Below are positions 1 to 10,319 of a stretch of DNA of 64,000 nucleotides, one piece after another (the first letter of the stretch is position 1; every line of letters begins with the position of its first letter). The stretch spans positions 1 through 64,000 of the forward strand of contig PAQL01000041.1 of NCBI GenBank assembly GCA_002709295.1. The letters run 5' to 3'. The notes below the pieces were generated by a model. The model had not been told where the DNA came from. It saw only the letters and a list, made by a program, of their open reading frames with translations, and did no database searches. This DNA comes from Phycisphaerae bacterium. Lineage in GTDB: Bacteria; Planctomycetota; Phycisphaerae; Phycisphaerales; SM1A02. A program made the position numbers and the translations under genes.

Positions 1-1361
<1,361 letters not shown>

Positions 1362-1716
1362 GTACCAACCTCGACCCGATCCCAGACAGGGAGCGGAGTC
1401 GGAGCCGGCATTCCATCCCCGAGCTGTCGCCCCGCAAGGACGACAAGCGAGTCTCGGTTCAGAAACAATCACCCGCAAGACAGAAAGGAAAACGGGTGAT
1501 CCGCAAGCACTTGGCTACTCAAGATCTCTCGGCCTCGGCGTTCAGTGGTCACCACCCGGGGACTAAATTCCGGGAGGCTGCCCGTACTCTGGGAACGGGC
1601 CTGAACGCCGCGACATCGTGCACGAATTCTCAGAGAGCACACACGGGTGTGCCTGGATGAACTTCACTCCAGCCCACCCCTCCGAGCCATTGGCGGCTCT
1701 TTGAGGCGAGTCGCAC
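1362..1716 (-). other. Leader between the 23S promoter and the 23S 5' end
   Basis: About 350 nt separate the predicted transcription start (near 1709) from the mature 23S 5' end. No gene, tRNA or 5S is visible. A boxA-like element, TGCTCTCTGAGAA on the minus strand at 1627-1639, resembles the antitermination boxA consensus TGCTCTTTAACAA in its first half; this match is weak. The leader probably also holds the 5' strand of the 23S processing stem, which cannot be checked because the 23S 3' end is missing. Confidence 0.45.
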
Positions 1717-1744
1717 AGAATAGCCACCCCCGACAGGGTGTCAA
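1717..1744 (-). promoter_or_regulatory. Sigma-70 type promoter for the 23S rRNA gene
   Basis: On the minus strand a perfect -35 hexamer TTGACA (1744-1739) is followed after 16 bases by TATTCT (1722-1717), which differs from TATAAT at two positions. Transcription would start near 1709 and run into the 23S gene. A private promoter agrees with the lack of a 16S gene upstream. Assigned by eye only. Confidence 0.65.
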
Positions 1745-1843
1745 GGCCGCCAGAACGGCAATCCAGGGATTTCAGGCCCCCTTTTTGGGGGTTCCGAGAA
1801 TCTCCACCCCACCCCCAGCCACTCGAAGGCCCCGATCACCAGA

Positions 1844-1874
1844 AACCCCCCGCCACCATCAGGTGACGGGGGGC
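1844..1874 (-). terminator. Intrinsic terminator after the pil-like operon
   Basis: A 12-pair stem with one mismatch (arms 1846-1857 and 1862-1873, loop of four) is followed on the minus strand by TTTCTGG. It lies about 55 bases beyond the stop codon of the last gene of the three-gene membrane operon and separates that operon from the 23S promoter. Confidence 0.7.
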
Positions 1875-1926
1875 TCGTTGTTTGTCCTTGATCCCGAGGC
1901 GGCGTTGAAGCCCCGAGCGGGGTCGA

Positions 1927-3861
1927 TCAGCCGGTCGCTCCATCCGCATCGACCTTCAAGCGGGTCCGCTGGGAATCGATTCTTTGCCGCGAAGGGACCC
2001 GAATCCGCATCTCGGTGCCGTCCAGACGCCGGCAGACGACGGTGGCATCGTCCTCCTGATCCAGTCCCGATCCACCGGCGGAGGGGTCTGAGATCACGTC
2101 CACGAGGTACCAGTCGGTCTCGAAATCGACCGTCTCCCCGCCGACGACGACGCTGCGACCGATCCGTTCACCGGGCTGCACGCTGAACTGCTGGGATCGG
2201 CGGGCTCCATTCTCATACCGGTAGAGCTCGACCCGAGCCTCCCCGAGGCCCATCGAGCCGTCCCGGTCGTTGGCGCGGATCACGAAGAACTCCACCGGCG
2301 GTGCCACCGTGACCGGCTTGGACCAGCCACTGACCGCCGAGGCCACCTCGAAGCTGTCCTCGAGGTCCATCTGCTCCTCGAGCAGCTGCCGCCCGCGGGC
2401 GAAGAAGGGGTTGTAGAGCAGGATCCGGCATCGGTATCGATAGGTGCTTCCGGGCTCGACGCCGATGTCGTGCGACCAGACCAGGAGCTGCTCCTCGGTG
2501 GCGATGTCGGGAATCTCCACGGTCTGTGCCGAGGTGTCCTCGACGACCGCTTCAGGATTCAGGTTCGCCAGCTGGCGTTCGAGGCGCTCGATGTCGGCCT
2601 CCATCGAACGCAGCCGCTTGGTCATGCCGATCCGCTTCCGCTGATCCGCCTGGTTTGCCATCGAACCACCCGACTTGCGGCCCTGTCCCGAGCCGCCGAT
2701 GCCGGCTCCGCCACCGCCGCCACCCGGATCGACGAAGTCGCCTCCGCCACGCCCGGATCCCCGGCCGCCCGATCCGCTGTCGCCGGGCTTGTCCTCATCC
2801 TCGAGATCCGACTCCTCCATCGGTCCACCAAGATCGTCAAGGGTGGCCTCGAGCCGGCTCGCGGCGTTGCGGCGATCCCTGATCCGGCGACGGAGTTCCC
2901 GTTCCTGCTTGCGACGAGCCGCATCCTCGTCGTCGACGAACCCGTCCTCGGACTCGTCGACCTCCTCCTCGGGTTCCTCCATCAGCTCGGAGGCGGAGTA
3001 GTTGTTCAGGGTGGCGAAGAAGTCCGGCTGCAGGACCTCCAGCTGCTTGACCCGATCGCTCAGGTTCAGCCAGAGTTCCTCCTTGAAATTGGAGTCGAGT
3101 CGGTCCTCCGCTCGTCGTTCGGCCAGGATCGCCCGCAGACCGATGCCGCCGGGGATCGGATCGACCACCTCGGCATCACTCCAGGAGCCGTCCCGATCTC
3201 GAGCCTGACGCTCGAAGACCACGTCGACGATGTAGGGCCGCTTGTTGTACCAGTTGTCCGGAATCTGCTTTCGCGGTGGATCCGCGTTCGGCGAGCTCGC
3301 AGCCAGTTCCGCCCGGATCGCGGTGAGGTCGAGGGTCGCCACCGGAGTGGTCCACGCCACGTCGGGGTCGCCGGCCAGCTGGGACGAGAGCTCGGGCACC
3401 CTCGTGAACTCGTCGGGAGCGATGGTGTCGATCGCCTGGGCCACCCGGTCCCGGATCACCGGGGCCGGGAATCGAGGCTCGTACCAGTACCCGTCGAACG
3501 ACTCCACTCCTTCCGGCAGCAGCGACGCCGCCAGCGCGGGGCCGAGGCGGGGCACCGAGCCGACGGGACCGACCCTGGCATTCAGGCGATCCTGGAAGTC
3601 GCCGGCGCCACCGGCCTGGATCGACTCGAAGGCGGAGACGTCGACCTCGGCATCGGGACCGAGCTTGCGCCCCAGGTCCTGGGCCTTTTCGACGAGGACC
3701 GCATCGACCTCGGCGGGGCCGTACTGGCGACCATCGATGTCGGCGGTGATGGAGTTCGATCCCAGAACAAGCATCGCGAAGACGACCAGCAGCACGACCA
3801 CGGTCAGTGCCAGCACGATCTTCTCGATATGTCGTTCCCAGATGGGCATGCCCTTGTTCAT
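1927..3861 (-). CDS. Membrane-anchored protein of the PilM-type operon, third gene
   Basis: A 644-residue protein of unrecognised family. A short cytoplasmic start is followed by one membrane segment at about residues 14-34, then a long presumably periplasmic part. Residues about 290-345 are rich in Glu, Asp and Arg and look helical; residues about 357-400 are a glycine- and serine-rich linker; a predicted coiled coil follows at about 402-432, with a beta-rich C-terminal domain after it. It is the last of three co-directional genes after the PilM-like gene (64-base gap) and before a terminator. By position it could fill the PilO or PilP role of an inner-membrane pilus or type II secretion alignment complex; that is inference. 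The glycine-rich segment matches those of its two neighbours in style. Confidence 0.8.
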   Translation of the reverse strand: MNKGMPIWERHIEKIVLALTVVVLLVVFAMLVLGSNSITADIDGRQYGPAEVDAVLVEKAQDLGRKLGPDAEVDVSAFESIQAGGAGDFQDRLNARVGPVGSVPRLGPALAASLLPEGVESFDGYWYEPRFPAPVIRDRVAQAIDTIAPDEFTRVPELSSQLAGDPDVAWTTPVATLDLTAIRAELAASSPNADPPRKQIPDNWYNKRPYIVDVVFERQARDRDGSWSDAEVVDPIPGGIGLRAILAERRAEDRLDSNFKEELWLNLSDRVKQLEVLQPDFFATLNNYSASELMEEPEEEVDESEDGFVDDEDAARRKQERELRRRIRDRRNAASRLEATLDDLGGPMEESDLEDEDKPGDSGSGGRGSGRGGGDFVDPGGGGGGAGIGGSGQGRKSGGSMANQADQRKRIGMTKRLRSMEADIERLERQLANLNPEAVVEDTSAQTVEIPDIATEEQLLVWSHDIGVEPGSTYRYRCRILLYNPFFARGRQLLEEQMDLEDSFEVASAVSGWSKPVTVAPPVEFFVIRANDRDGSMGLGEARVELYRYENGARRSQQFSVQPGERIGRSVVVGGETVDFETDWYLVDVISDPSAGGSGLDQEDDATVVCRRLDGTEMRIRVPSRQRIDSQRTRLKVDADGATG

Positions 3862-3924
3862 GACAGGTCTTCCAAGGCTTCTCGTTGCGTGAGGAGTTCG
3901 AGCGCGGGGGTGGAGATCATGGGG

Positions 3925-5352
3925 TCAACCGGCGTTGGCGTCCGCCTGAGGCGTGCTGCGGATGCCGAGCATGTCTCGAAGATCGGGAGGCATGGCATCC
4001 GCGGTCCATTCGCGGAACCAGATGGTCTCGATGACCAGGTCGACGGTGGAGACGGGTTCGATGCCGTAGATGAAGCCCTGCTGGGCCGCCTCGAAGGCAT
4101 CGGCGGGCCGGACCTTGACGTCGAGAACCGACATGAAGTTGCGGCGGGAGAGGGCGTCCAGCACGTCGGGAAGTCCGCGGGTGGCCACCACGATCGAGCA
4201 GGTCACCGTCCGCACGTCGTAGACGGCGTTGGAGACCCGGCCGGTGATCGAGACCGAGGAATCCGTTCGGGCTTCGGCGGTGGGATCGATCTGAGCCTTG
4301 CCGGGGTGCGCGGGAAGCGACGCTCCGCCGGGGACGCCCGCACCGGCGCCGCCGGCAGCACCGGCACCACCCATGTTGCGTCCCGGAGCACCGCCACCAC
4401 CGCCCGGTCGACCCATGCCGGGGGTGCCCATGCCCCCCATGCCACCGCCGCCCGACGATCCCGCCCCCGCGGCCGGAGCCGCCCCCACGGGGGAGATCGA
4501 GAGGCCGAGCAGACGCTTCATCGGGCCGTTGACCACGTCGTCGTCGCCGTTGGCCTCGGACATCGCGGTGAGGACGTCCTCGGTGATCCAGTACTGCCAC
4601 TGCCAGTCGAACATCGTGGCCAGGGGCAGCATGCCGGCGGGTGAGGGCGGGATGTCGAGGACCGATTCGTCCGCGTAGAAACGGATCGGATCGCCTCCGC
4701 TCTCTCCGGTGGCCGCACTTCGGTAGTCGTCGAGACGGGCATCGGCGAGGGCCTTGCGCATCTGGTTCAGTTCCTCGTCGTCGAGCTCCGAGACCGAGTC
4801 CTTCCGGACCGAGTTGACGTAGCCCACGCGATCTCGTTCGAGGCCCTTGGCGACCTCCGACGGCGAGGGAGGCATGCCGGCTCCGACGCTGCGGAGCATC
4901 CGACCGTAGGCGTTCAGCAGGGCCTCGTGAAGCTTGAAGGGCATCTCCTCGAGGGCTCGTCGCGACCTGGGGACCGGGAAGTGCCCGGGCAGGAGATCGT
5001 CGGCCCCACGGGCCTTGCCGTTGAAGTCCCGGTTGTGGGCGAGCCCGGCGTCGTGGATCTCCTTCGACTGCCCGGCGATCTTCTCGACCGCCTGACGGAA
5101 CGCCTCGATCAGCTTCGGATTCGGCGTGGTGTTCAGCGAGATCGCTTCGCCACCCGGCACCTGAAGCGAGACGGACTTCGAACGATGCTTCTTCAGATCA
5201 CGGGCGCCCGAGGCGTTGTCGGCGAGATCCTGACGGGCCTCCTCCACCATCCCGCTGGAGACGATGTAGCTGGCGACGGGTGCCGCGATGATCACGACGG
5301 AGCAGATCACCACCAGGAGGTGCGACTTGATCCACTGAAGTACGGGAGTCAT
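3925..5352 (-). CDS. Membrane protein with PilO-like layout, second gene of the PilM-type operon
   Basis: 475 residues from the ATG at 5352; an in-frame ATG at 5385 would add eleven residues but has no better ribosome site. One membrane segment lies at about residues 10-30, followed by helical periplasmic sequence. A Gly/Ala/Pro-rich low-complexity stretch occupies about residues 287-354. The C-terminal about 100 residues (SITGRVSNAVYDVRTV onward) read like the ferredoxin-like fold of PilO-type proteins, including a stretch in which an effector residue run is sorted between strands. It lies 66 bases after the PilM-like gene. PilO-like is an inference from layout and gene order, not from a strong sequence match. 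Confidence 0.78.
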   Translation of the reverse strand: MTPVLQWIKSHLLVVICSVVIIAAPVASYIVSSGMVEEARQDLADNASGARDLKKHRSKSVSLQVPGGEAISLNTTPNPKLIEAFRQAVEKIAGQSKEIHDAGLAHNRDFNGKARGADDLLPGHFPVPRSRRALEEMPFKLHEALLNAYGRMLRSVGAGMPPSPSEVAKGLERDRVGYVNSVRKDSVSELDDEELNQMRKALADARLDDYRSAATGESGGDPIRFYADESVLDIPPSPAGMLPLATMFDWQWQYWITEDVLTAMSEANGDDDVVNGPMKRLLGLSISPVGAAPAAGAGSSGGGGMGGMGTPGMGRPGGGGGAPGRNMGGAGAAGGAGAGVPGGASLPAHPGKAQIDPTAEARTDSSVSITGRVSNAVYDVRTVTCSIVVATRGLPDVLDALSRRNFMSVLDVKVRPADAFEAAQQGFIYGIEPVSTVDLVIETIWFREWTADAMPPDLRDMLGIRSTPQADANAG

Positions 5353-5418
5353 TCGAAAAGAGCCTTTCTCACGACCGACCGGCATCCGCGGCCGGTCGGA
5401 ATGATGATCATCGAGGGG

Positions 5419-7608
5419 TCAGACGCCGGAGTCCGCAGTCGTCTCGTCGACGAGTTTCACGGTGAAGGTCACACGAGCGACGTGGAAGACATCGCCTTCC
5501 GAGTAGAGCTGGGGCTCGCCGGGGATCGGAGCCTCGGTGTCGAGGTTCACGCCGCCCTCGGCCTCCTTCCTGGAACCGCCGGACGCGGAACCACCGGACT
5601 CCCAGGCGTTGTTGCCGCCACGGTTGCCGCCGAAGCCCGAGCCCCCTCCTCCGCCACGGTTTCCTGCGAAACCGCCTCCGGAGGAACCGATCCCCATGTC
5701 GCCACCGGTGTCGACGAAGCCGCCGCCACCGGCCGGTCGACGCTTGCCGGGCTGACCGGCCCCGCCGGCGGCACCAACGCCACCACCCGGACCCATGCCG
5801 CCACCGGCACCCATGCCCGCTCCGCCACCACCACCGCGGCCGGCGGCCGAGCCCGCGCCTCGTCCGGGTGCCGAGGATTCCCGGCTGCCGGATCCGATGC
5901 CTCCGGTGGTCGATCGACTGCCGTCGGCCCCCACGGTCACCGTCGCGAGATCACCCGGATTGGAGCTGAAGGACCCCTGGACGACCACGTAGGGGACGCC
6001 CTCGCGGGTCTTTCCGGCGAGATCGTTCACGAATCGCCCCACGGTGTCGTTGATGAACGAGACCGGCGGGTTGAGATCGGTCGCGAAGGCCAGCTGCATC
6101 TCCACCTGCATGAAGCGGGACTGACCGTCGGTCGAGTAGGTCGCTCCGAGATCCTCGAGCATCAGAAGCCGACGATCCGTGGGATCGATCTTCCTGATCT
6201 CCTCGAGATCGGAACCGAGCAGGACCGCCTGGGGCTTCGCCGACGCGACGGCGTTCATCGCATCGGTCACCAGATGCGGCCAGACCTCGCGATCCTCCAG
6301 CAGACGTTCGAAGTTGCTGGCGGTGAAACCGATCGCGGCCTCGGAGGAGATCCGGTCGATCTCGCTGGAGTGCTTCTTCGCCAGACGCACCACGTTCTGG
6401 ACCTCGGTCTGGCCTCGGACCATGCCGGCCCCGAGACTGCTCCGGGCCGCTATGGGACCCACGAACATCAGGCCGCTGGCGGCCAGAGCCACGCCCGCCG
6501 CGGCGACGAACCACTTCGACTTGGAGGACCAGGCGAGTTCGCGAAGCACCTCGGAAGGAGCGAGGTTGACGTCGATCTCCGATTCGCCGAGGCCCTGCAG
6601 GGCGAGGCCGTAGGCCGTCGCCATGCTCACGCTGTGTCCGGCGAAGTCCGAGGCCACCCGGCCTTCGACCTGGAGGCGGCGGAACTCGTCGAAACGGGCG
6701 ACGTTGAGTCCGAGCTGGGCCCCGAGGAACTTGCGGAGCCCCGGGATCTTGAAGGTGCTGCCCACGCCGAGGACGGTCTCGATCCTGACCCCTCGGTGGG
6801 AGTTCTCGTAGAAGCTGATCGACCGCTGCACGCCCTCGAGAAGGTCGGTGAACACCGGCCGCATCGCCTGCATGATCTGCTTGGCGTACTTGCTGGTGCC
6901 GGACTCCTTCTTGAGTCGTTCGGCCTTGGAATACGGGAGTTTGAAGGTCTCGGCGATCGCTTCGGTGAAGTCGCTGCCCCCGATCGGGAAGGTGCGGATC
7001 CAGCAGTTGTCTCCGTCGACGACCACGAGATCGCTCGAACGGGTGCCGATGTCGAGCACCACGAAGGGCTTCCGGCCGGCACCGCCGAGGTCGTAGTGGA
7101 CCGCGTTGAAGACCGCGACCGGCCCGAGGGTGACCGTCTTGGGTGCGAGGTCGTGCTCACCCCACATCGCGATGCGGTGGTTCAGCTCGTCCTTCTTGAT
7201 GGCGAAGATGCCGACCTCGGTCTCGGGGGAGTCCTCGGATTCGAACACCTTGGCGTCCCACTCCACCTCCTCGATGGGGAACGGGATCTGCTGCTGTGCC
7301 TCGAACCGGATGATGTCCGGAACCTTCTTCGGCTCGACCGGAGGCAGCTTCGCGAAACGCGGGAGCGAGGATCGCCCCTCCACGCACATCACGATCTTCT
7401 CCTTCTCGAAGTTCTTCTGGCTGACAAGCTGACCGAGCGTGAGCCGGATCATCTCGTCGACGTCCAGATCGGGAGTGCTGAGCGGCTTCTTGTGAGCGAA
7501 CTCGCCGAAGTCGGAGACCACGAGCTGGTCGCCGTTCCGTTCCAATCGGAGGGCCTTGACGGCGTACGAACCGACTTCAATGCCCCACGCAGCCTTGCTT
7601 CCTGCCAT
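5419..7608 (-). CDS. pilM: PilM-like actin-fold protein fused to a PilN-like membrane segment
   Basis: A 729-residue protein starting at the ATG at 7608 (MAGSKAAWGIEVGSYAVK). The first about 350 residues are a PilM-type ATPase: nucleotide-site features include GIEVGSYAVKAL near the start and VVLDIGTRSSDLVVVDG further on. In ordinary pili PilM is cytoplasmic and binds the PilN tail. Here a membrane helix follows directly at about residues 363-385, with a helical PilN-like part after it, so the two are fused. A Gly-rich low-complexity region spans about 565-690, and a short beta-rich end closes the protein. It heads a minus-strand operon with two more membrane proteins. The longer ORF upstream of 7608 has no protein character. 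The role in a pilus, pseudopilus or secretion machine is inferred; no secretin or motor gene lies in the window. Confidence 0.85.
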   Translation of the reverse strand: MAGSKAAWGIEVGSYAVKALRLERNGDQLVVSDFGEFAHKKPLSTPDLDVDEMIRLTLGQLVSQKNFEKEKIVMCVEGRSSLPRFAKLPPVEPKKVPDIIRFEAQQQIPFPIEEVEWDAKVFESEDSPETEVGIFAIKKDELNHRIAMWGEHDLAPKTVTLGPVAVFNAVHYDLGGAGRKPFVVLDIGTRSSDLVVVDGDNCWIRTFPIGGSDFTEAIAETFKLPYSKAERLKKESGTSKYAKQIMQAMRPVFTDLLEGVQRSISFYENSHRGVRIETVLGVGSTFKIPGLRKFLGAQLGLNVARFDEFRRLQVEGRVASDFAGHSVSMATAYGLALQGLGESEIDVNLAPSEVLRELAWSSKSKWFVAAAGVALAASGLMFVGPIAARSSLGAGMVRGQTEVQNVVRLAKKHSSEIDRISSEAAIGFTASNFERLLEDREVWPHLVTDAMNAVASAKPQAVLLGSDLEEIRKIDPTDRRLLMLEDLGATYSTDGQSRFMQVEMQLAFATDLNPPVSFINDTVGRFVNDLAGKTREGVPYVVVQGSFSSNPGDLATVTVGADGSRSTTGGIGSGSRESSAPGRGAGSAAGRGGGGGAGMGAGGGMGPGGGVGAAGGAGQPGKRRPAGGGGFVDTGGDMGIGSSGGGFAGNRGGGGGSGFGGNRGGNNAWESGGSASGGSRKEAEGGVNLDTEAPIPGEPQLYSEGDVFHVARVTFTVKLVDETTADSGV

Positions 7609-7874
7609 TCGACGCCTCGTATCTGATTCGTGCCTGGTGGAGCCCGTCCGGGACGTTCCCTTGGCCGGTGCTCCCCCCGTGTTCGGTCCCCTCGCTCGGA
7701 TCGCCCTCGGGGAGCGAAAACGACCGAGTTCGAGGAATATACCCACGCCGCGAGCTTGATGGAGTCGCGGATGGACGCTGGAAAGGTGATACGAGCCGGG
7801 CCGACCCTGCGGTTCCAGGGTCCCTCCGCGGTATCCTGATCCCCTGCCGGAGGTCTCCGGCACCGGAGCAGACC

Positions 7875-9335
7875 ATGACCGACCTCGATCCTCAAGCATC
7901 GTTGCCCCCCGACAAGGGCGATCCGACCTCGCCTGCCCCCACTCCCTCGGAGTCCAGAACGGAGGGGGAGGCACCGTCCTCATCCCCGACCGGGGACCTA
8001 CCTTCGGGCATGGCCGCCGAGATCGACGCCGCGATGAAGTCCGCGGTGGGCGATGACGGGGCTGCCGGGCAGGAAACGGCCAGTGACTCGACGCCAAGTC
8101 CGAAAACCTCGCCGAACCCCGCCTCCTCCCCGTCGACGGAGGGAAACCTCGAGCAGGAGATCGCAGATGCCCTGGCCGGGGTCGACCTCATGGCCCTGTC
8201 CGAGGAATCCCCCGCCCCCGTCCCGGGGGATCGGATCAAGCTCGATGGCGGCCGTCGCACCAAGACCGGCCGGATCGCCCTGATCCGCGGTGGTGACGTG
8301 CTGGTCGAATTCGGCCCCAAGCGACAGGGCGTCTGCCCCCTCTCCCAGTTCGAGAAGGAACCGGAGATCGGCAGCGAGGTCGAGTTTCTCGTCGCCCGGC
8401 TCGATGCCGAGGGGCTGTTCGTGCTCAGCCTCCCCGGAGCGGTCCAGAAGGCCGAGTGGGGCAACCTCGAAGTCGGACAGACCGTGGAAGGTCGGGTCAC
8501 CGGGGTCAACAAGGGTGGTCTGGAAGTGGAAGTGGCCCACAAGACCGGCTTCATGCCCGCCGGCCAGGTCGACATCCGGCACATCCCCGACATCTCCACC
8601 ATGCTCGGGGAGAAGATCACCTGCCGGGTGACCCAGCTGGACAAGAAGAAGGGACGACTCATCCTGAGCCGTCGGGCCGTCCTCGAAGAGGAACGAGCGG
8701 CCAACGCCGCCAAGCTGCTCACGGAGCTGGAGCCCGGCCAGAGGCGGACCGTCCTGGTCACCAGCATCCAGAACTTCGGTGCCTTCGCCGACCTGGGAGG
8801 CGTGGACGGACTCATTCACGTCAGCGAACTCACCCACGAGCGGGTACGAGATCCCGGGCAGATCGTGAAGGTCGGCGACGAGCTGGAAGTCGTTGTCACA
8901 AAGATAGATACGAGCGGAGACCAGCCTCGGATCGCCCTCAGCCGCAAGGCCGTCCTGACCGACCCCAGGGCCGAGATGATGAACACCCTGGAGGCTGGAG
9001 CGACGGTGGCCGGCACCGTGAAGAAGATCACGGACTTCGGCGCCTTCCTCGAAGTCGCCGAAGGCGTCGAGGGCCTGCTGCACATCTCGGAGATCAGCCA
9101 CCGCCGGATCGACCGGGTCGATCGCGAGATCCGCGAGGGCGAGGTCGTCCAGGTGAAGATCCTCTCGATCGATCCCGACAAGGGGCGCATCAGCCTCTCC
9201 AAGAAGGCCCTCGAGGAACGACCCGCCAACGATCGCGGACGGGGAGGCGGTGCTTCCGAAGCCCGTCCCGAGGATCCGGAGATGCGGAAGCTTCGATCGA
9301 AGTTCAGCGGCGACCTCAAGGGCGGACTCGGCTGA
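7875..9335 (+). CDS. rpsA: Ribosomal protein S1-like protein with four S1 domains
   Basis: 486 residues from the ATG at 7875. The first about 110 residues are acidic and rich in Pro, Ser and Thr, without a fold I recognise. Four S1 RNA-binding repeats follow, at about 118-180, 199-266, 289-360 and 375-446; the last two carry the typical NFGAFADL...GLIHVSEL and DFGAFLEV...GLLHISEI signatures. The tail is short and basic. Bacterial S1 usually has four to six such repeats and recruits mRNA to the 30S subunit. It is divergently transcribed from the PilM-like gene across 266 bases, which must contain both promoters, though I could not place them. A general S1-domain RNA-binding protein is the alternative. 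Confidence 0.85.
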   Translation: MTDLDPQASLPPDKGDPTSPAPTPSESRTEGEAPSSSPTGDLPSGMAAEIDAAMKSAVGDDGAAGQETASDSTPSPKTSPNPASSPSTEGNLEQEIADALAGVDLMALSEESPAPVPGDRIKLDGGRRTKTGRIALIRGGDVLVEFGPKRQGVCPLSQFEKEPEIGSEVEFLVARLDAEGLFVLSLPGAVQKAEWGNLEVGQTVEGRVTGVNKGGLEVEVAHKTGFMPAGQVDIRHIPDISTMLGEKITCRVTQLDKKKGRLILSRRAVLEEERAANAAKLLTELEPGQRRTVLVTSIQNFGAFADLGGVDGLIHVSELTHERVRDPGQIVKVGDELEVVVTKIDTSGDQPRIALSRKAVLTDPRAEMMNTLEAGATVAGTVKKITDFGAFLEVAEGVEGLLHISEISHRRIDRVDREIREGEVVQVKILSIDPDKGRISLSKKALEERPANDRGRGGGASEARPEDPEMRKLRSKFSGDLKGGLG

Positions 9336-9342
9336 GACCGAC

Positions 9343-10317
9343 ATGGCTGTCCCGCTCCACGTGCATCTCGCGGTGGACGGTGATCCTCGCTCCATCACGC
9401 CTCGCCCCGGCGTGAGCGGCGATCCGTTCCGTACCGCGCTCGAACCCCTGGTCGACGGCTGGACCGTGCTGACCCGCGGCCCCGCCGACCGGATCCCGAC
9501 CGACGCTGTCGTGATGGTCGGCAGTCGGATCGATCCCGACGTGCTTCGATCCCGGCCCTCGCTCCGAGCCATCATCGTGCCGTGGGCCGGCATCCCCATC
9601 GCTCTCCAGGAGGCCCTGGTGGAGGCGGACCGAACCGACATCGAGATCCTCAACGTCCACCACAACGCCCCCAGCGCCGCGGAGACCGCGGTCGGACTGC
9701 TGCTCGCGGCCGCACGCGGGATCCATGCCCTGGACGCCGATCTCCGACGTCACGACTGGCGACAGCGCTACGAACCAAGGCCCAGCCGGCGACTGGAGGG
9801 CGGCCGGGCCCTGGTGGTGGGACGAGGCTGGATCGGAAGCCGGATCGCCCGAGCCCTCGATGGCCTCGGCATGATCGTGGAATCCGTGGGACGTCCGGCC
9901 TCCGGGCCCCGATGGACCCCCGAGGCCCTCGCCTCGATCGCCGCCGGAGTCGATGCCCTGCTGGTCGCGGTCCCCGGGTCACCGGACACCGAGGGCATGA
10001 TCGACGCCACGGTGCTCGACGCGATCCCCGGCGCGATCCTGGTCAACGTCGGGCGTGCTTCGGTGATCGACGAGGACGCCCTCTTCGAACGTCTCCGGAA
10101 CGGCCGGCTCTTCGCCGCCGGACTCGACGTCTGGTGGAGGGTCCCCGGATCGGAATCCGAACGGTCGGCCACCGCTCCCTCGGCCCATCCCTTCCACGAA
10201 CTCGACAACGTCGTCATGACGCCGCACGTCGGTGGCGGCCTCGGCGAACCGGGGATCGAGTCGGCCCGCGCCGAGGCGATCGCCGAGGTCCTGCGTTCCC
10301 TGACGGGAAACCCCTGA
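9343..10317 (+). CDS. D-isomer-specific 2-hydroxyacid dehydrogenase family protein
   Basis: 324 residues from the ATG at 9343, seven bases after the S1 stop codon, so probably in one transcript with it. The family interconverts 2-hydroxy and 2-oxo acids with NAD(H). A Rossmann motif VVGRGWIGSRIARAL lies near residue 160, the catalytic Arg in LVNVGRASVIDE, and the catalytic His in MTPHVGGG near the C-terminus. The N-terminal part is less conserved. The substrate cannot be told from sequence; SerA, glyoxylate reductase and formate dehydrogenase-like members share this layout. Confidence 0.85.
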   Translation: MAVPLHVHLAVDGDPRSITPRPGVSGDPFRTALEPLVDGWTVLTRGPADRIPTDAVVMVGSRIDPDVLRSRPSLRAIIVPWAGIPIALQEALVEADRTDIEILNVHHNAPSAAETAVGLLLAAARGIHALDADLRRHDWRQRYEPRPSRRLEGGRALVVGRGWIGSRIARALDGLGMIVESVGRPASGPRWTPEALASIAAGVDALLVAVPGSPDTEGMIDATVLDAIPGAILVNVGRASVIDEDALFERLRNGRLFAAGLDVWWRVPGSESERSATAPSAHPFHELDNVVMTPHVGGGLGEPGIESARAEAIAEVLRSLTGNP

Positions 10318-10319
10318 GC

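Noticed and set aside
1495-1510. GGATCACC on the minus strand upstream of 23S, resembling the 16S 3' end
   Set aside because: Flanking bases do not match the 16S 3' terminus or its anti-Shine-Dalgarno CCTCC, so it is a chance match.
1772-1793. Short C5/G5 hairpin with T-rich loop upstream of the 23S promoter
   Set aside because: Stem of five pairs, not followed by a T tract; the terminator at 1844-1874 explains the region better.
2470-7626. Long plus-strand ORFs opposite the PilM-type operon (up to about 900 codons)
   Set aside because: They are antisense frames of real genes in high-GC DNA; the minus-strand proteins carry clear domains.
7609-7874. TATATT on the minus strand near 7735 as a -10 for the PilM-like operon
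   Set aside because: No acceptable -35 at 15-19 bases, so not reported as a promoter.
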